Positions 36,575 through 50,315 of a stretch of 64,000 nt of DNA are shown piece after piece. The position numbers and the translations under genes were made by a program. The notes under the pieces were generated by a model. It ran no database searches and was not told the DNA's origin. It worked only from the letters and a program-made list of their open reading frames with translations. The DNA comes from Cucumis sativus (taxonomy: Eukaryota; Streptophyta; Magnoliopsida; Cucurbitales; Cucurbitaceae): assembly GCF_000004075.3 (NCBI RefSeq), contig NC_026659.2, positions 744,001 to 808,000 on the forward strand. Reading direction: 5' to 3'. The first letter of the stretch is position 1, and every line of letters starts with the position of its first letter.

Positions 36575-39291
36575 TTAATTTGTAGGTACTGATGAAAGCC
36601 GAATTGGGTTCCAAAAAGGGTCCAAATGAAGACCCAAAGAAGAAATCAAAGGAACACCCTTAAACTCAATAAACCTAACCTTCAAAGCATACCCACAAAC
36701 CACACCACTTTTAATCCTGTACAATCTCTTATACCCAATACTCCTACTCTCCCTCTCATCCACAATCCTCTTCCCATCCAAATAAATCTCATGCCGTCCG
36801 ATCCTCTGACCAAGCCCTATAGCCTCTTGAATCCTCACCACATTGAATCTCAACTGTTCATTCCCTTGACTTCTGACCTCAATCCAATGGTCATCAACAT
36901 CTTCCTTAGGGGCCCAATAAGTCCATAAGTGATCATCGTCGATTACATTTTGAGGCCCAAACTCTTGTCCTCTTTGGCTACTTGCTTTTATAGAGCAATT
37001 TTGAGCTAAATTTGTGGTGAAGATTCTGTCAATGGTGTTTTTGAATTGTTTGAGGACTTGAGCATCTTTTTGTGGGATTAAGCCTGTGGAATTTGGAGGG
37101 ACATTTATGAGAAGAACACAGTTTCTTCCAACAGAGTTGTAGTAGATTTTAAGGAGGTGTTCTAAGGTTTTTGGTGACTGTGTTTTGTGCCAAAACCAAC
37201 CTTCTCTTATGGATACATCACATTCTGGTGGTACCCAATCTCTTCCTCTTGGATCTCCTTTGTTTAAATACCTGCATTTTTAAGCATTGAAACAAAAAAA
37301 TGTCGTCAAACAGATATACTAAACCAAGTTTGTTAATAGTTTATGTTTAGAATTGCTTTAGTGGATTATCATTGAGTGGCCAACATGAGCACAAGCTAAG
37401 CGATCTATAGTATGTGATATAAAATGCATTTAATTCCCTACACTCATGTAAAAATCTTGCCAAAGATTCAACTAAATTTGCTAGAAGACTAATGTGTGTC
37501 ACACGTTTTAATATGGATATAAAGATTACAAATATTATATAACCTATAAAAAAACAACTTCAAATGAAAAATAAAAGAGATAGTATGAAGATATAGTATA
37601 GCCAAAACTTAGTTAGTGCGTACAGATTTATATCAACAACATCCATCAATAAAACCAAATTAATTAAATACCTATTTTATAGTTTTATAATATACCATCA
37701 AAGAAAAACACATACGGGGTAATGCCTTCTGCTCCAATGGCGAGCGAAGTTCGGTTGATCGTCGACCAGCACGAGGTTCCTGCAAAACCTTTCTCGTTCC
37801 CAACCCATCGAACGTCTGGTCCAGCGTCGGAAAATATGTTGATGGAGCTTTGTAACTCCTTAACCATTGCAAACCAATCTGAGAAATAATATGACATGTT
37901 TGGAGCATTTTGGCCTTTGGCTCCATCAAACCAAATCTCCTTCACATTTCCATATCTAAAATGGGATCCACAAAATCAAATTGTTAAATGAAATAAGGAT
38001 GAATAAACAATGCTTGAATTTACCACATTTACCATAATTCTCCAATATAATTATATAAAAATTCTAACCTAAAACATGCTCATATATTAATAATTAGAAC
38101 TAATTTTATGGTTTATGAATATTCTTTGTTAAACGAAATTTAAACCACTGTTAAAACTAAAATTCAATGTCTAAATTGCTACAAAACACATTTGAAAACA
38201 TGACTATTCAATTTCTATTCGATATATAACTTGTTTTTAAATTTATGTGTACCCAACAAATTCTAGATTTGAAAAAATTACATTTACTTTGTGGTTACAT
38301 GAATTAAATAAAAATACGATGAACAAGCTGAATAGATTAAAATAAAAACAATTTGAGAATCAAAACTAAAATATAGTATAAGGAAAAAAATGAGAATCAA
38401 GATTTTAAAACTATTAATAGTTTGTTGTATTCGCAAGAAACAAAATAACTTCATAATCAAGCAAACAAATTTGGCTACGTGGCACAAAATGATTGGAAGG
38501 AAGAGATGGGGTGGCAAAAAAAATATAAATCTGAGGAATAGTTTCCCTTCACAAATACATTTTTTTAAAATATAGAAAGATCTTAGTTTTATGATAATCG
38601 ACAAAATATTGATTATTAAAAAGTATATTTAAGATTAGGACTGAACTTTTATAGAGTTTAATGAAAATGTTGAAATGCATATGAAAATTTTCATTTTATT
38701 TGGAAGAAAATTAATTAAGTTGATGGATTAGTCTTACCTTTTGAGAAGCTCTTGTAACTGAGCCAAGTAGTACTCATTGTAAGGCAAATCATGGCTATAT
38801 CTCCGATCATGTCGATCCCACGGCGACAAATACAGTCCCACGTCGATCCCGTGGGCGGTAGCGGCGGTAACAAACTCCTCAACGACGTCGCCTTGGCCAT
38901 TCTTCCAAGGGCTGCGGGAAACAGAGTGTGTAGTGTATTTAGAAGGCCAGAGGCAGAAGCCATCATGGTGCTTAGCAGTGAGAATCATAAGAGAAATTCC
39001 AGCAGCGGCGGCGGTGGCAGCCCACTGGGTGGCGTTTAGAGCAGTGGGGTTGAAGATGGCGGGAGACTCGGCGCCGGTGCCCCATTCGGAGTCGGTGAAA
39101 GTGTTGGGACCGAAGTGAAGGAACATGATTACTTCTCTTTGTTGCCATTTCAACTGGGAGAATGAAGGGAGTGGGAGGATTGGCAATGGCGGTGGCGTTG
39201 AGACCTCGAGTTTTGGAGAAGAGAAATGGAGGAGATGAAGGAATGTGAGGAAGAAGATGGAAGAACAATGGTGACCCATTATTTTCGCCAT
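36575..39291 (-). CDS. FUC1: Secreted alpha-L-fucosidase (GH29), three exons
   Basis: Exons on the minus strand: 39291-38738, 37955-37716, 37271-36575. They join in frame to 1491 bases and 496 residues, close to the roughly 500-residue plant FUC1 proteins. A hydrophobic N-terminus (IFFLTFLHLLHF) acts as a signal peptide, so the enzyme should be secreted to the apoplast or vacuole. GH29 hallmarks are AKHHDGF in the N-terminal barrel and EIWFDGA, whose Asp195 is the expected nucleophile. The middle exon ends in front of a GTATGT donor. The last exon begins YLNKGDPRG and continues through DWVPPECDVSIR and GWFWH. It ends in a beta-rich C-terminal domain. Five N-glycosylation sequons are visible (NAT, NMS, NRT, NST, NCS). 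Plant FUC1 enzymes remove alpha-1,3/1,4-fucose from glycans. The start could also be the in-frame ATG at 39279. Confidence 0.9.
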
Positions 39292-42200
39292 CGATAAAAT
39301 TGTGAAGCTTGTTTGTGTGTGTTCTATGAACACATGAGAGGACAGTGACAGAGGGTGGGGTTGTGGGGAAAAGATTCTTTTTGCAGATATGAACAAAATA
39401 AATAATCCAAACAGAGATATTACAATCCTTGAGATTAAAAGTTTGAAATGATTCCTGAATTCATTTCATTGATAACAAATGACTATGGTGGGACTATAAA
39501 GAGACTTTGGTTACTCATCTAAATTATGATTTATGTCTTTAGATTGACTGAATTCAAAGAATATCTGTTTATCTATTGACTAAATTCAAACAATATGTAT
39601 CAATTCCAGTTGTATTTTTTTAAATGGTTTTTAAATTATGTGATCTAAATAGTAAATTTTAAAAATTAAAATAAAGAATTATATTAAATGAAATAAAAGC
39701 ATTTCTCTTTCTTTAAAAAAATTAAAATACGTATTAGCTAATTATAATAAATTATATTAAATTTCAAATTTCAAGATAAAAATTGATATAGAAATTCATT
39801 AGTATTAATGATAAGTCAATCAAATTCTATTGGATAAACTTTTATCGAGATAAATCAATTTTTATCATTTATAAAGTTTTATTTGAGTGTAAGGATCGAA
39901 AAAGATACCAAATCTTGTTTCAAGTTAGTAAATAGTTAGACATTTTTTAAAAAAGTTTAAAAAACCCCCATATATTTACTTAATATTTTGTTGGTAATCG
40001 TGTATGTGATTGAACATGTGATTTTTCATTGCTGTCACCTCCATTTTTGGCAATTGTAGTCCATGTTTTCCTTCCTCTCATGTCATCATAAGCACCAAAA
40101 CAATGCATCACTGCGTTCTAAGATTTGAGAGTGAAGAAAAAAAGAAGAATGCAAAACAACCATTGTCGACATCTGCAAGAGGGAGACATCAGTGATATTA
40201 ATTACATTCCAATTCCCCAACCAATGCTGAGGTTGAAAATTGAAATATTCAGTATTGTTGTTATTATTATATTATTACTATTATCTTGAAGAAAGCAAAG
40301 GTGAGAGTGAAACAAATTTTTTAATTGATTTTGTTTGAATTTTGAGAGCTTGAGAATTGTGTGGTTACAACGATGGAAGATGTGACACTCAGTCACGGGG
40401 TTGGATCGTTATGGTTTCACTCTACCCTTGAGGATCCCACCATCTCAAACCCATTCTCTTCAACTCTATTTTCTCATTTCTATATTAAGCTTTGGTGTAG
40501 AGTTAGTAATACAGAAGAGACCAAAACAAATCAAATTCATAGACCAATAAATCACCCAACCAAACTAAGATTGTTCATGGTATCGGTATCGAGTCATGTT
40601 GCTAAAAAACATAATCATGCATGTGGTGTAATATGTTATGGCATGTGTGATAAAGTTAATCGGGATATGTTTAATATTTAATGTTTTAAAAGTGTTTATT
40701 AGTCTCTATGATAATATCTAATGAATATAAAGTTGATTGTTTTTAGTCGTGTCATATATAAATTTTTTAAAACGTTAATAAGTCAATAATTTATTAGACA
40801 TATAAAATTAAGGTTAAAATTTTATTTAGTAGACATATACTCTAAGCTTAGAAGGATTGGGGTGAAAATTTGTAACTCAATTAATTAATTTATAAAATAA
40901 TTTCATATAAATAACTATATGTTTATTTTGATTGTTTCTAGAATAAGATATGCTCATTATCTTCCCAAAAAAAGAATCCTATAAATTAAAATAAGAGAAA
41001 TAATTCAATCAATTATTGAAGCCAAATTGAAAGATCATAATTTTAGTAACAAGAATAAAGAGGTCTAACCCTAACCAAGAGAGAAAATTTCTAAAATCTT
41101 TTAAACTATATGGGCTTAAGATTGGGCCAACTAACCTCCAATATTCAGGCCCATGGGCTTTGGCTTTGGATCATTCTACTAAGATTTTATATATTTACTT
41201 TTAAAAAAAAATATATATATATATTTATCATTTTTTTAAAATTAATATTTGTTAAGAAAGGTTTGTGAATTATAATATAGGAAAATAACCAAGATTATTT
41301 ATATAAAAAAATAAAAGTTTCATCGAAATGTCTTATTGTTTTTCTTTTCTTTTCATTATATTTTAAAATATTTTCAGTTTTTTTTTCTTATCTTTTAATA
41401 GTTTTTTCATAGAAAATCTCTATATTAGCATTCTAAATGATTTAATCAAATACATTTTTTTATTTGATTCTTTATTAAAAAAAAAAAAAGATCTTTAATT
41501 TTTCCAATTTATTTCGAAAATTGTAAATAGGATTAAAATGAAGTAATTATAAATAGGATTTTTATGCTTCAATTGCTTTTAAATGAAGTAGGACAAAATT
41601 TATCAACACTAAACACTCACTAATTTAAAACGTTTTCAAAACATCAAATTAGAACTTTATTTTATCACGATTCCTTAAGTACTAAAATGGACAATTTTAT
41701 TTAGAAGAGTTCCCACAAATAAGAATACTATAATTATACCTTCACATGCTAAATATGATACATGCATTACTTATTATATGGTTTATAAATTTCCTCTCCT
41801 CATCTTCTTTTATCGCTAGTAAATTTATTATATATACGACGTCTCTCTGATAAATTTTTCTAAATTCAATTCTTATTGTCTATTGAAAAGATAAAAAGAA
41901 CATTGTACAAATTTTTTTGGCATATTTGATTGAACTAGTAAGATTAGGATATAAATTATGGGAGTTCGATTCTTGTTTAACTCAAGAAAGTTCTTTGAAC
42001 CTCCCATTCCCCACTCCCATCGGTCACAAAGAAAAAAAAAAAGAGATAATTAAAGTTGAATGTAACATAGAGAAAAATAATTTAATTTTTCCTTTTTTAA
42101 AGAATAAAAATTTGAATCACAAACCAACTTTTATATACATTTTATGAGAGTTTAGAGAAGAAAATAAGATCTCAAAAATTTGAAAGAAACCAAAATATTA

Positions 42201-42339
42201 AAAATGAGTTTGATAAAGTTGGATGATTATGGACGGAACTCAAAAAATTAAAATAATGCTTTTTCACCAAACTCTCACTTCTTCCAACATTTACAACATG
42301 GTTTAATTCATTGGTCACTGTCAACTGTTACTACTCTTA

Positions 42340-42610
42340 GGCTTTAGAATCAATCTCGAACAAACAATTTAGGGCTACAATCAATTTGCATGACCACCTT
42401 CACACGACTAACTTCAACTATTAATTTTGGATTCTAACAACCACATTCTTCCTCCGAGTACAAATCCTAGTGATTAACTTTGACAGCTAGTTTCATATAA
42501 CAACCATCTACGACTACAAACTCTTCTGAAGATCCCCCTTTGATAACCATTTTTACGTGAGCAACTCTAAGCTTTCGACGATCAACTTCAAGACCACATT
42601 CATGTATAAC
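42340..42610. repeat. Degenerate CAACCAC/TTCGACGA-type array
   Basis: Short variants of ACCAC-TTC, ACGACTAACTTC, ACAACCAT and CGACGATCAACTTC recur at irregular 20-30 bp spacing. The block is less AT-rich than its flanks and looks like a decayed minisatellite or a fragment of a larger repeat. The periodicity is approximate, judged by eye. Confidence 0.35.
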
Positions 42611-43774
42611 CAACTTATTAATTATTTTATATGATAGCTATGAGCAACAATAATACCTTACTGACTAATTTATATATATCCATTAACTTTATTTATAAAA
42701 AATTATTATATATATTCTAATTATTTTAAAAATGCGCTCACGCGTGTGACATATAATAAAATTTAATTAGAATGTCAGAATTTCAAATCATCTTATTATA
42801 TCATTTCTTTTTTGTTAGAAAAAATGAACACTAACTTTATGTTAAAGTCTTGCCAACTATGAAGACGTGAATATGATTATATTGTATCAAACTTTTTTTC
42901 CAAACGTGTAAGAACATTGATTAAAAAGGAAGAAATTGTTTTGAAATTAATTATTTAAAATGAACATTGTATAAAGCATGTTATATTTATATAAGTTATG
43001 AGTTAAAAAAAGGTTCACACATCTCAAAGTTATTCAATTTGATAGTGATGATTTGTGAGGTTATAAGCCATTAACTTTCAAAATGATTATAAATGACTTA
43101 CACACTAGAGTTAGGCAAAAGGAGAGAAGATGTTTTAATTTTAGTCAAATGTTTCACTCCATTTTTCACCAATTAATCATATGATAAAAAGAATGTGAAG
43201 CATGGTCAAATTACATAATATGAGAGACAAACTTCAATAAATTAATTAAATTCAAGAAAAATATAATGCATAAATTTGTTTCTATTTCAATTTCAATTAG
43301 TCCTTAAGATTTTAATATCAGTTTAAAAGAGGTTTTCTACAATTTTTAATTATTTTACTTAATTTAAAATATCATAAATATTTTTTAAATCATAAAAAAA
43401 TTACTCTATGGGCCTTTTAAATCTAATTTTTATAAAAAATTGTAGACTAAAAAACAAATGTTTATATTCTTAAAATGACAAAATAAATCAAAATATACTT
43501 AACATAGACTATTGTACGTCTCTATTTAAAACAATTTATCTTCTTCCCAAATCAATGACCTAAACCAGTTGCATTTTAAACAAAACTAAACATGGGATTT
43601 GATCTAAATCTACCTTTTTTTTCTTTTTGAATTTGAACTTGGGAATGCAAATTGTAATACTTTTTTAGGAAAATAAATAATTACAATAAGCCAAAAAATT
43701 ATAAAGTGAAAAAGAAGAAAAATAAAGAAGAATCTAGAACACACGCGCCTCCATCTGAATAAACTGTGGTCGCC

Positions 43775-43846
43775 CACGTGGCATATGACACCGCACACTG
43801 TATTGTTTTCCCTTTCTCTCATTAAACCATTACGTTGCCACGTCGG
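43775..43846. promoter_or_regulatory. Paired ACGT elements (G-box/ABRE-like)
   Basis: CCCACGTGGC (CACGTG at 43775-43780) and GCCACGTCGG (43837-43846) lie 62 bp apart, in a short GC-richer block about 800 bp upstream of the small-peptide gene. Paired ACGT cores are typical of ABA-responsive promoters. The association with that gene is inferred. Confidence 0.35.
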
Positions 43847-44481
43847 TATTGGGGATTGGCCTTCCCATTAATTCTTCTTATTCTTATTATTATATATTTA
43901 TTATTTTCTTGTTTAAATTAATAACTTCAAAATCAGGTCAACTCAACTCTATTTGTATTTTATTATTATATGTTGGTTTGGTTATATTTTATTCACTAAA
44001 GTTAGATTTGAGTTTCTATTGAACAATTATTTCTTTTAATTTAGTTTTTATAACCATTTTAAAAATATTATTAATTGAGGCTGCAAGTTTGTATGGATTA
44101 ATCTAGATGCTTACTGAATGCTTTTTTCTTTTCTATAGCTATTTCCTAATGTATTATGGTTTATTTATTAGGTAATAACATAAATTTTAAGATTTTGTTC
44201 AATATGTTAATCATGTCAACCTATTAAATACTAAATTAAAAATCTAAAAATCAATTATACAAAACATTGAATGATTAAGAACTTACCTATTAGATAACTT
44301 AAGAACTTACCTATGAGTCTATTTTTTATTGCCAATTTTGATTATTTATGTATTTATTTTAATTTATTATAAAGTTTGGATATCCAATGTGGTGATACAT
44401 ATAAATATTATTAAGTACAATTTTTGAAATGGGTGACTATTTACCGGATGATATCAAAAACCAGCCGCTGTTTTTGTCCTC

Positions 44482-44489
44482 TATAAATA
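44482..44489 (+). promoter_or_regulatory. TATA box of the small-peptide gene
   Basis: A TATAAATA within CTCTATAAATATTC lies 160 bp before the ATG at 44649. It is followed at the expected distance by a CT/CA-rich leader, so transcription probably starts near 44515. Confidence 0.5.
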
Positions 44490-44512
44490 TTCTCATAAAT
44501 TACCAAAAAATC

Positions 44513-44535
44513 TCAATCCTCAATCCTCAATCCTC
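44513..44535. repeat. (TCAATCC)3 leader repeat
   Basis: Three tandem heptamers at the presumed transcription start of the small-peptide gene. Confidence 0.75.
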
Positions 44536-44648
44536 ACTGCTCCAAAGCTCCATCAAATCAATCATTCTACAAACAACGCATAAACAATTCAAGACCCACA
44601 TTCATCGTTTCAATTGCTTTCCTCCCAATATTAAATTTGACGCCGGAG

Positions 44649-44813
44649 ATGATGCTCGTATCCGTACTGGCAGAGATTCTTGAGGAGTACACGGTGGTGC
44701 TCTCCGACGTCCTCCGCCAGCTCTTTTACTCCGCCCCATTTCCCCACCGCGTTCGATTTCTCATCCTTCATAATCTCCCTTTCGCCGATCGCCCAACCGC
44801 CCTCGCCGCTTAA
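44649..44813 (+). CDS. Small conserved-looking plant peptide (54 aa)
   Basis: ATG at 44649 to TAA at 44811-44813. The reading frame begins MMLVSVLAEILEEYTVVL, continues through an APFPHRVRFLIL segment and ends in a Pro/Ala tail. GC content and codon choice (CTC, GCC, CCC, GTC) are sharply higher than in the surrounding AT-rich DNA, which is what a real plant exon looks like. A TATA box and CT-rich leader lie upstream. It has no signal peptide that I would trust; the first 20 residues form an amphipathic helix with an acidic face. I recall short plant proteins starting LVSVLAEILEEYT and annotated as uncharacterised, so I think it is a conserved but undescribed family. That is memory, not a search. 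A second ATG directly follows the first. Confidence 0.65.
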   Translation: MMLVSVLAEILEEYTVVLSDVLRQLFYSAPFPHRVRFLILHNLPFADRPTALAA

Positions 44814-47800
44814 TTAGCCCCCCATTTTTGTAATTTGTATGATAATTTTTTTCTGCTTCTTGTTCTTCTTTTGGTTTAATCTGTTCTTTTGTTTATGAAA
44901 CGATCTGTTGAATTGTGTTGTTGTTTGAGATTTTGGATCTCTCTTTTCCTCTCTGCTTTGGATCGGAGACTCAGGACTGAGAGCGATCGATGCCCACGAA
45001 TTCATCGGCGGATTTTATTTTTCAATTTTTTATTTTTTTGATAGCGATAAGAATTGATAAATATGAGTATTAATTTATGGTGGTTTGGTTTCTATACAAT
45101 TCCAAAATCTTCTAGCAACTTTTTGAATGATTAGCAATAAATTCCATTGAGTTGAATTGTTGATATCATCTTTCAATGTCCAAATGTCTTTTGGCCCAAT
45201 GGTTGTTGGGCTGTTAATGGTAGGGGTGCAACCAAAAACCCTAATATCCTAAAACAAAATCAAACCCAACCGATTCGAATTTAGTTATCTCAATTTGTAT
45301 TTGGCGAAAATCAGCAAGAAATCAAAATTACTTAATCAATTATTTTAGTGTGTGTGTGTGTGTGTTTATTTTTTTTTTAATTTAGAAGAAACAGTTTTCA
45401 ATTTATCATAAAAAAGGAAAAGAAAGAAAGCTATCAAATTTTAATTTTAGTTTAGAAAAAAGAACTAATCCAAAATAAAGTGGAAATAAAAAGAAAAAAA
45501 AATTCCAAAAATGAAGAACGAAATATATTTATTGTTTTGTTGTCCATTAAATTTTCTTTGTACCGATTTGTTCTAATAGAATCAGATGCCCTTTGCTAAC
45601 AAATTTTAAAATTTTCAGTTTCGATTGATCTTAAATACTCTTTAGGACACTGCCAAGTTCATTCTTTTTTAGTATGGAAACTATAAAATGGAATCCAATT
45701 TTTAACTGCAGAGTAAACTGAAACAATTTTATTACCAAATTTCTACGGTATATTTATGTGTATTAAATTATTGTAACTCATTTCTTTCTTTTTTCAATCA
45801 ATATTAACTAATAGGTTCATCAATAACTTTCGATTTGTAACTAATTTTGATCAATTTTTTTATGAAATAATTACTCAATGAATCATAAATTTAGTTATTA
45901 TTTGTTTAACTAAACTCTACACTTTAAATTTGAATGTCTAATATTGAAGAATTAAGGTAATATAACATACAAAATTAAAAAGTGAAAGATGTCATGTGGG
46001 TATGATACTTTCTACAGTAGCTTCAAATGAGACAATTTTTTTTTGTAGTTGGGTTAGATTTAAATTGTTATGTAACTTTAAATGATAGACAACTTTGATG
46101 AGTACTTGTTAGATCTTTTTTTTTCTTCTAATTTTATGAAATTTTAAGAAACTTTGATTTTGTTTTAATTTAAAATTAACTACATAGTTTAAGTTTATTT
46201 AGCTTTATTGATAATTTCATACGTCAATATATTTATGATAGATTTTTACAATTAAAATTTTTAGATGGTTTTGCAATTTGTCATATAATTTTTTATTATT
46301 GTTTTCCTATCATCTTCTCCATCTCTTCTCCCTCCTCTTCCCAACCTTCTTCATCACAACCTCTCCTCCTCTTCTTCTTTTAAATAAATAATAAAAGATT
46401 GGGTTGAGAAGAAAGGAAGGAAAAGGCAAAAATAATAAAAATCATGAAGTTTTTTAATAAAAGATTCTGCCACAGTGACATATTTTTATTGATGTAAAAT
46501 TCAAAGACCAAAATTAAAAGTTAAAATTTTCTAAAAGAAAAAATATGTGAGGGAGAATTTTGATGAATGATGAATATAATTTATGTCAGTTTAATTCAAA
46601 TAATCACCATGTCAATTTTCTCCCACATATGTATAGATCAATCTTATCATCTATGTATTGATCGTGTATAATTATTATTCTGCAAGGATTAAAATGCCAA
46701 TAACATACTTTAGATTTAAAATGTATAGATTATACACTCAACTTCTTGATATAATATTATTCTAATAATTAAGTACATATGCTCTCGAGTCATATGGGAT
46801 ATATAAAATTGAGATATGATACTCAATAAGTGAAGGAAGAGAAAGCAAGAATACAAAAAGTTGGACTAAAAATGATATGTTGTTGTACTATGAAATGACA
46901 TTTATATTCTTTGTATAGGCAATGGTTTCGTTGGGTTGTTTTCTTTGTGCATCAACATACATCAATCTAATTAACTAAAGGTCCATTGTAAGCATTGGAT
47001 CAAAACTTAATTTGTAATGACAATTTCTTATGATGTGTTTGTAATCTTCAGCTCAGTCCTCTTTTTCTATGATTTTTACCCTTCATGATGTCATTTTTGT
47101 TTCTTTGTCAGTTACTTAGGCATCTCAATATTATTAATATTGTTGATAATTTCGATTATATTTTAGTGTTTCAAACAAGCAGTTTTATACTTAAAATTAA
47201 AAGTATTTCACTATCTCGAACAGTCTCAAAATTGAGATGTGATATGTTAGGGAAAATACGTGTCATTTCATTCGGTTTGTATAATAATTGAACTAAATCT
47301 TTTAGTTTGTATATCAAATGTTATATTAATGATTTCATGTTCTTTATGGATTTTTTAGATTTATGAAGAGTCGGTGCTATTGGTAACGTATGTGATTTCT
47401 TTTCTCTGTTAAATTATAAGGTTATTTTCAAATATACAGTAAAATAAACACAATTTTTTTTTTTTATAAATAGCAAAGTATCATAACAATACATCATAAT
47501 ACATGGTGATATTTTAGTATATTTGTAAATAATTATAACAATTTTTCTAAAGTTTATTTTCAAATTTTAAATTCGACTCTCTCTCTTTGTGATACTTACG
47601 ATTCAATTCTCACCGGTTCAACAATGATATGTAATATCCTAAACTTCTAACTATTATTATTCTACATTTTTTTTGCAACTTAACGTCAATTTTGTTTGTC
47701 TTAAACTATATTTCTAACAACGAATATTATCCCTACAAACTTAGCACGGATTCTTTCAATATGTTTAGTCATATAGACACATGAATGTGAAAAGCAAGAA

Positions 47801-50300
47801 GCATTTATTATTGATTCTATTCCCTCTCATTGTCGTAAACACAAACAGAGATGGAGTGAGGTTGTTAGTGTCTCAAATTTGATTGCAGAAAGACAATAAT
47901 ATTACTGAAAAACAGACACAATGAAAGTGGATAAGAGAAGAATATGAAAATTATTATGACTTTGTGTAATATGGAGAACATGTGCTGTGCCCCCCCTTTC
48001 CTAAATGCGCAGTGTGCCCCATGCATTTGGAAATTCCATAAACCCACCAAAAGCTTTTCTTCTTCTTTCTCCTTTTTTACATTTTAAAATTCCTTTCAAA
48101 TTAAATATGCATATATATATATATATATATCACTTATGTATAAAAAATTGTGTGTGTTGATGCTATTTTCAAAAGTTGATTAAAGAACATTAGCTTATAC
48201 AACCCCTTTAATCATGTCTAAACAAGACTAAACTAAATACACCAATAATATATAGTTTATGTTTACACACTCGACCGACAGTTGGATAAAGAATCACACA
48301 TCATATATTTAAACTATACATCAAATTGAGATGGTCTTTTTCGTAATGTTTAAAAAAAATGTATGGTTGAGAAATATTCAAACATATAAAACTCTTCTTG
48401 ATTGAGAGCATACGTTTAACTATGTTACACTATGTTCTAGTTTTAATATAGATGAAAATTGTATGTGTATAATATAATAGGTACACTCCATACTTATAAC
48501 ACAACAAATTATTTGTATGAATATGATTTTAAGTTTGATTTCAAAATAGATATTTTGGTTAGGCGCCGTAGCATTCGAAAAAGTTGCACCGGGAATTGTG
48601 GAAATAATTGAAGTGGAGTAGATAATAATGCTAATTTGTTTGGACTAATTTGTGATTTTGTGGTCTTGCATTTTAAATAATGAGTCTAAAATGTGTAATC
48701 ATGCTCTTTCCTTTTGTAAGTGCTTTTTACAAAAGACCACGAAATGCTTGGACTCTTCCTTTAATTAAACACTATATTTTTCTAGACAGAAGAGTGTGCA
48801 TTTTTCGGTCGTAGTAATATAATATTTTATCATCACAAAAATTATTTCTCAATAAAATAAAAGTACTTTCAAGTGAAATATATGATTTTTGCATAATATA
48901 GAAGCATGAGTATTTATAAGGAGTAAAATACTAAAATTTGAAATTTTATTATATTTTTTTACAATTTTTAATTAATTATCATAATATCTTTTTTAAAAAA
49001 TTTCACAATTTTAAGTTTTCTAATTAAGTTGGCTTAAATTATTTGACATCACAAAACAGTGATTGAGATTTTGAACTTAAGACTTCCAAGAAGAGAAATA
49101 TACCAAATGTGTGCTATTTAATACTTATGTTAGCTCCAAAATATTGGTCTATTTGTTGTTATCTTTTTTATTTAAAAGTTACATATCAAATAATATAGAG
49201 TTAGGTACATGTACTGATGACACTGTTAATTGAAAAGATTAAAGTGAATTTGACAACTATAGTTTGATAGACTAAAAAAGAGTAAGACCTACTTATTAAC
49301 ATTAGAGGTTTTTCGATCCACTATTTAGAATTTATACCAAACGGTGTCCTTCACTATTATTTATTAACTTTTTCTACTTTTGGGTTCTTTTTTTTCTTTC
49401 CTTCCAATTTGTCTATATTTTTTTTAAAAAAAAATTAATCTAGTCCTAGATGGTTTTACTAATTTTTCGAGTTATACACCTTTTCCATGTGAGGCAAATA
49501 TTAAAGTTGGACAAAGGAAAATAACCTTCTAAAAGATTAATAAAAAAGATGTAGAGAATAGGATTTTTAATTAGAATATTAATTAGTGTGTGTGTGTGTA
49601 TAAGAATAATAATAAAAGGGACCCTAGCTGTATTAGTAATATTTTTCCATTATCACTTCTAAAGATGAACACACACACAAGAGATCAGAACCAAATATTG
49701 AGAAAATGTTCTCTCCTTAATATTCTTTTTTTTGTTTTTTTAGTATTTATGAGATATAAGATTTGACAAATACCAATGTGGGCCATATTACTTTGAAACC
49801 AAAGTCCTTAGTGATTAAATTAAAAAAAGTAAAAAAACACACATACACAGAAACAGATATTAATTGATTCTACAGTGGGCTGTTCTAAATTTAAATTATT
49901 GTCATCAAAGTAGAACCAAAGAAAATGAGATATTTGGATTGTTATATCGATCTCTCAATAACAACAATGTCAAGATTAATTATCTCTATTTTACAAAAAT
50001 GTTGATAAAAATATGGATTGCAGATGGCTGGTAACTAGTAATAGTTGAATCGAAGTTTTTATTTTATTTTTCTTAATTTAGTAATCCCTCATCAGAATCA
50101 AAGTTGATCAAATCTCTTTTTACTGCATAAATTAAAAGTTTCCCACTTTTTCCCTTTACTCAATAATCCACATAAAATTTAAACATTGAAAAGAAAACCC
50201 CATTGAAATGAATTGACCAAAAACAAAAACTTCATCAAAATTAAAGCATATACATAACTTTTTCCCACTTCATTTATTCCATTTTTATTCCCTTCTTCTC
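44814..50300. other. Gene-poor interval
   Basis: No gene was recognised. The first 200 bases are probably 3' UTR of the small-peptide gene. Contents: GGCCCA and AAACCCTAA boxes at about 45193-45243; (TG)n at 45350-45365; a CT-rich tract at 46310-46380; (AT)n at 48110-48130; a C-rich patch at 47988-48022; (GT)n at 49586-49600. The last part is promoter for the HIPP gene. Confidence 0.45.
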
Positions 50301-50305
50301 AAGGC

Positions 50306-50315
50306 TTTTATATAC
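50306..50315 (+). promoter_or_regulatory. TATA-like box of the HIPP gene
   Basis: CTTTTATATACT lies about 315 bp upstream of the start codon at 50628. A second TATA-like run occurs at about 50362-50378, so the real start site is open. Confidence 0.35.

Larger units (their letters stand above)
39292..44480. other. Gene-poor interval between FUC1 and the small-peptide gene
   Basis: No gene was recognised. Contents: FUC1 promoter sequence just past 39291; GGCCCA boxes and a telo-box-like AACCCTAACC at about 41065-41160; a homopolymer A run at 41475-41488; a degenerate repeat block at 42340-42610; two ACGT-core promoter elements at 43775-43846; a direct repeat of TAAGAACTTACCTAT near 44276-44312. 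A 106-codon open frame at 40361-40681 shows no recognisable protein. Confidence 0.45.

Noticed and set aside
40361..40681. A 106-codon plus-strand frame
   Set aside because: It begins plausibly, but no motif or family was recognised and there is no promoter or splice context.
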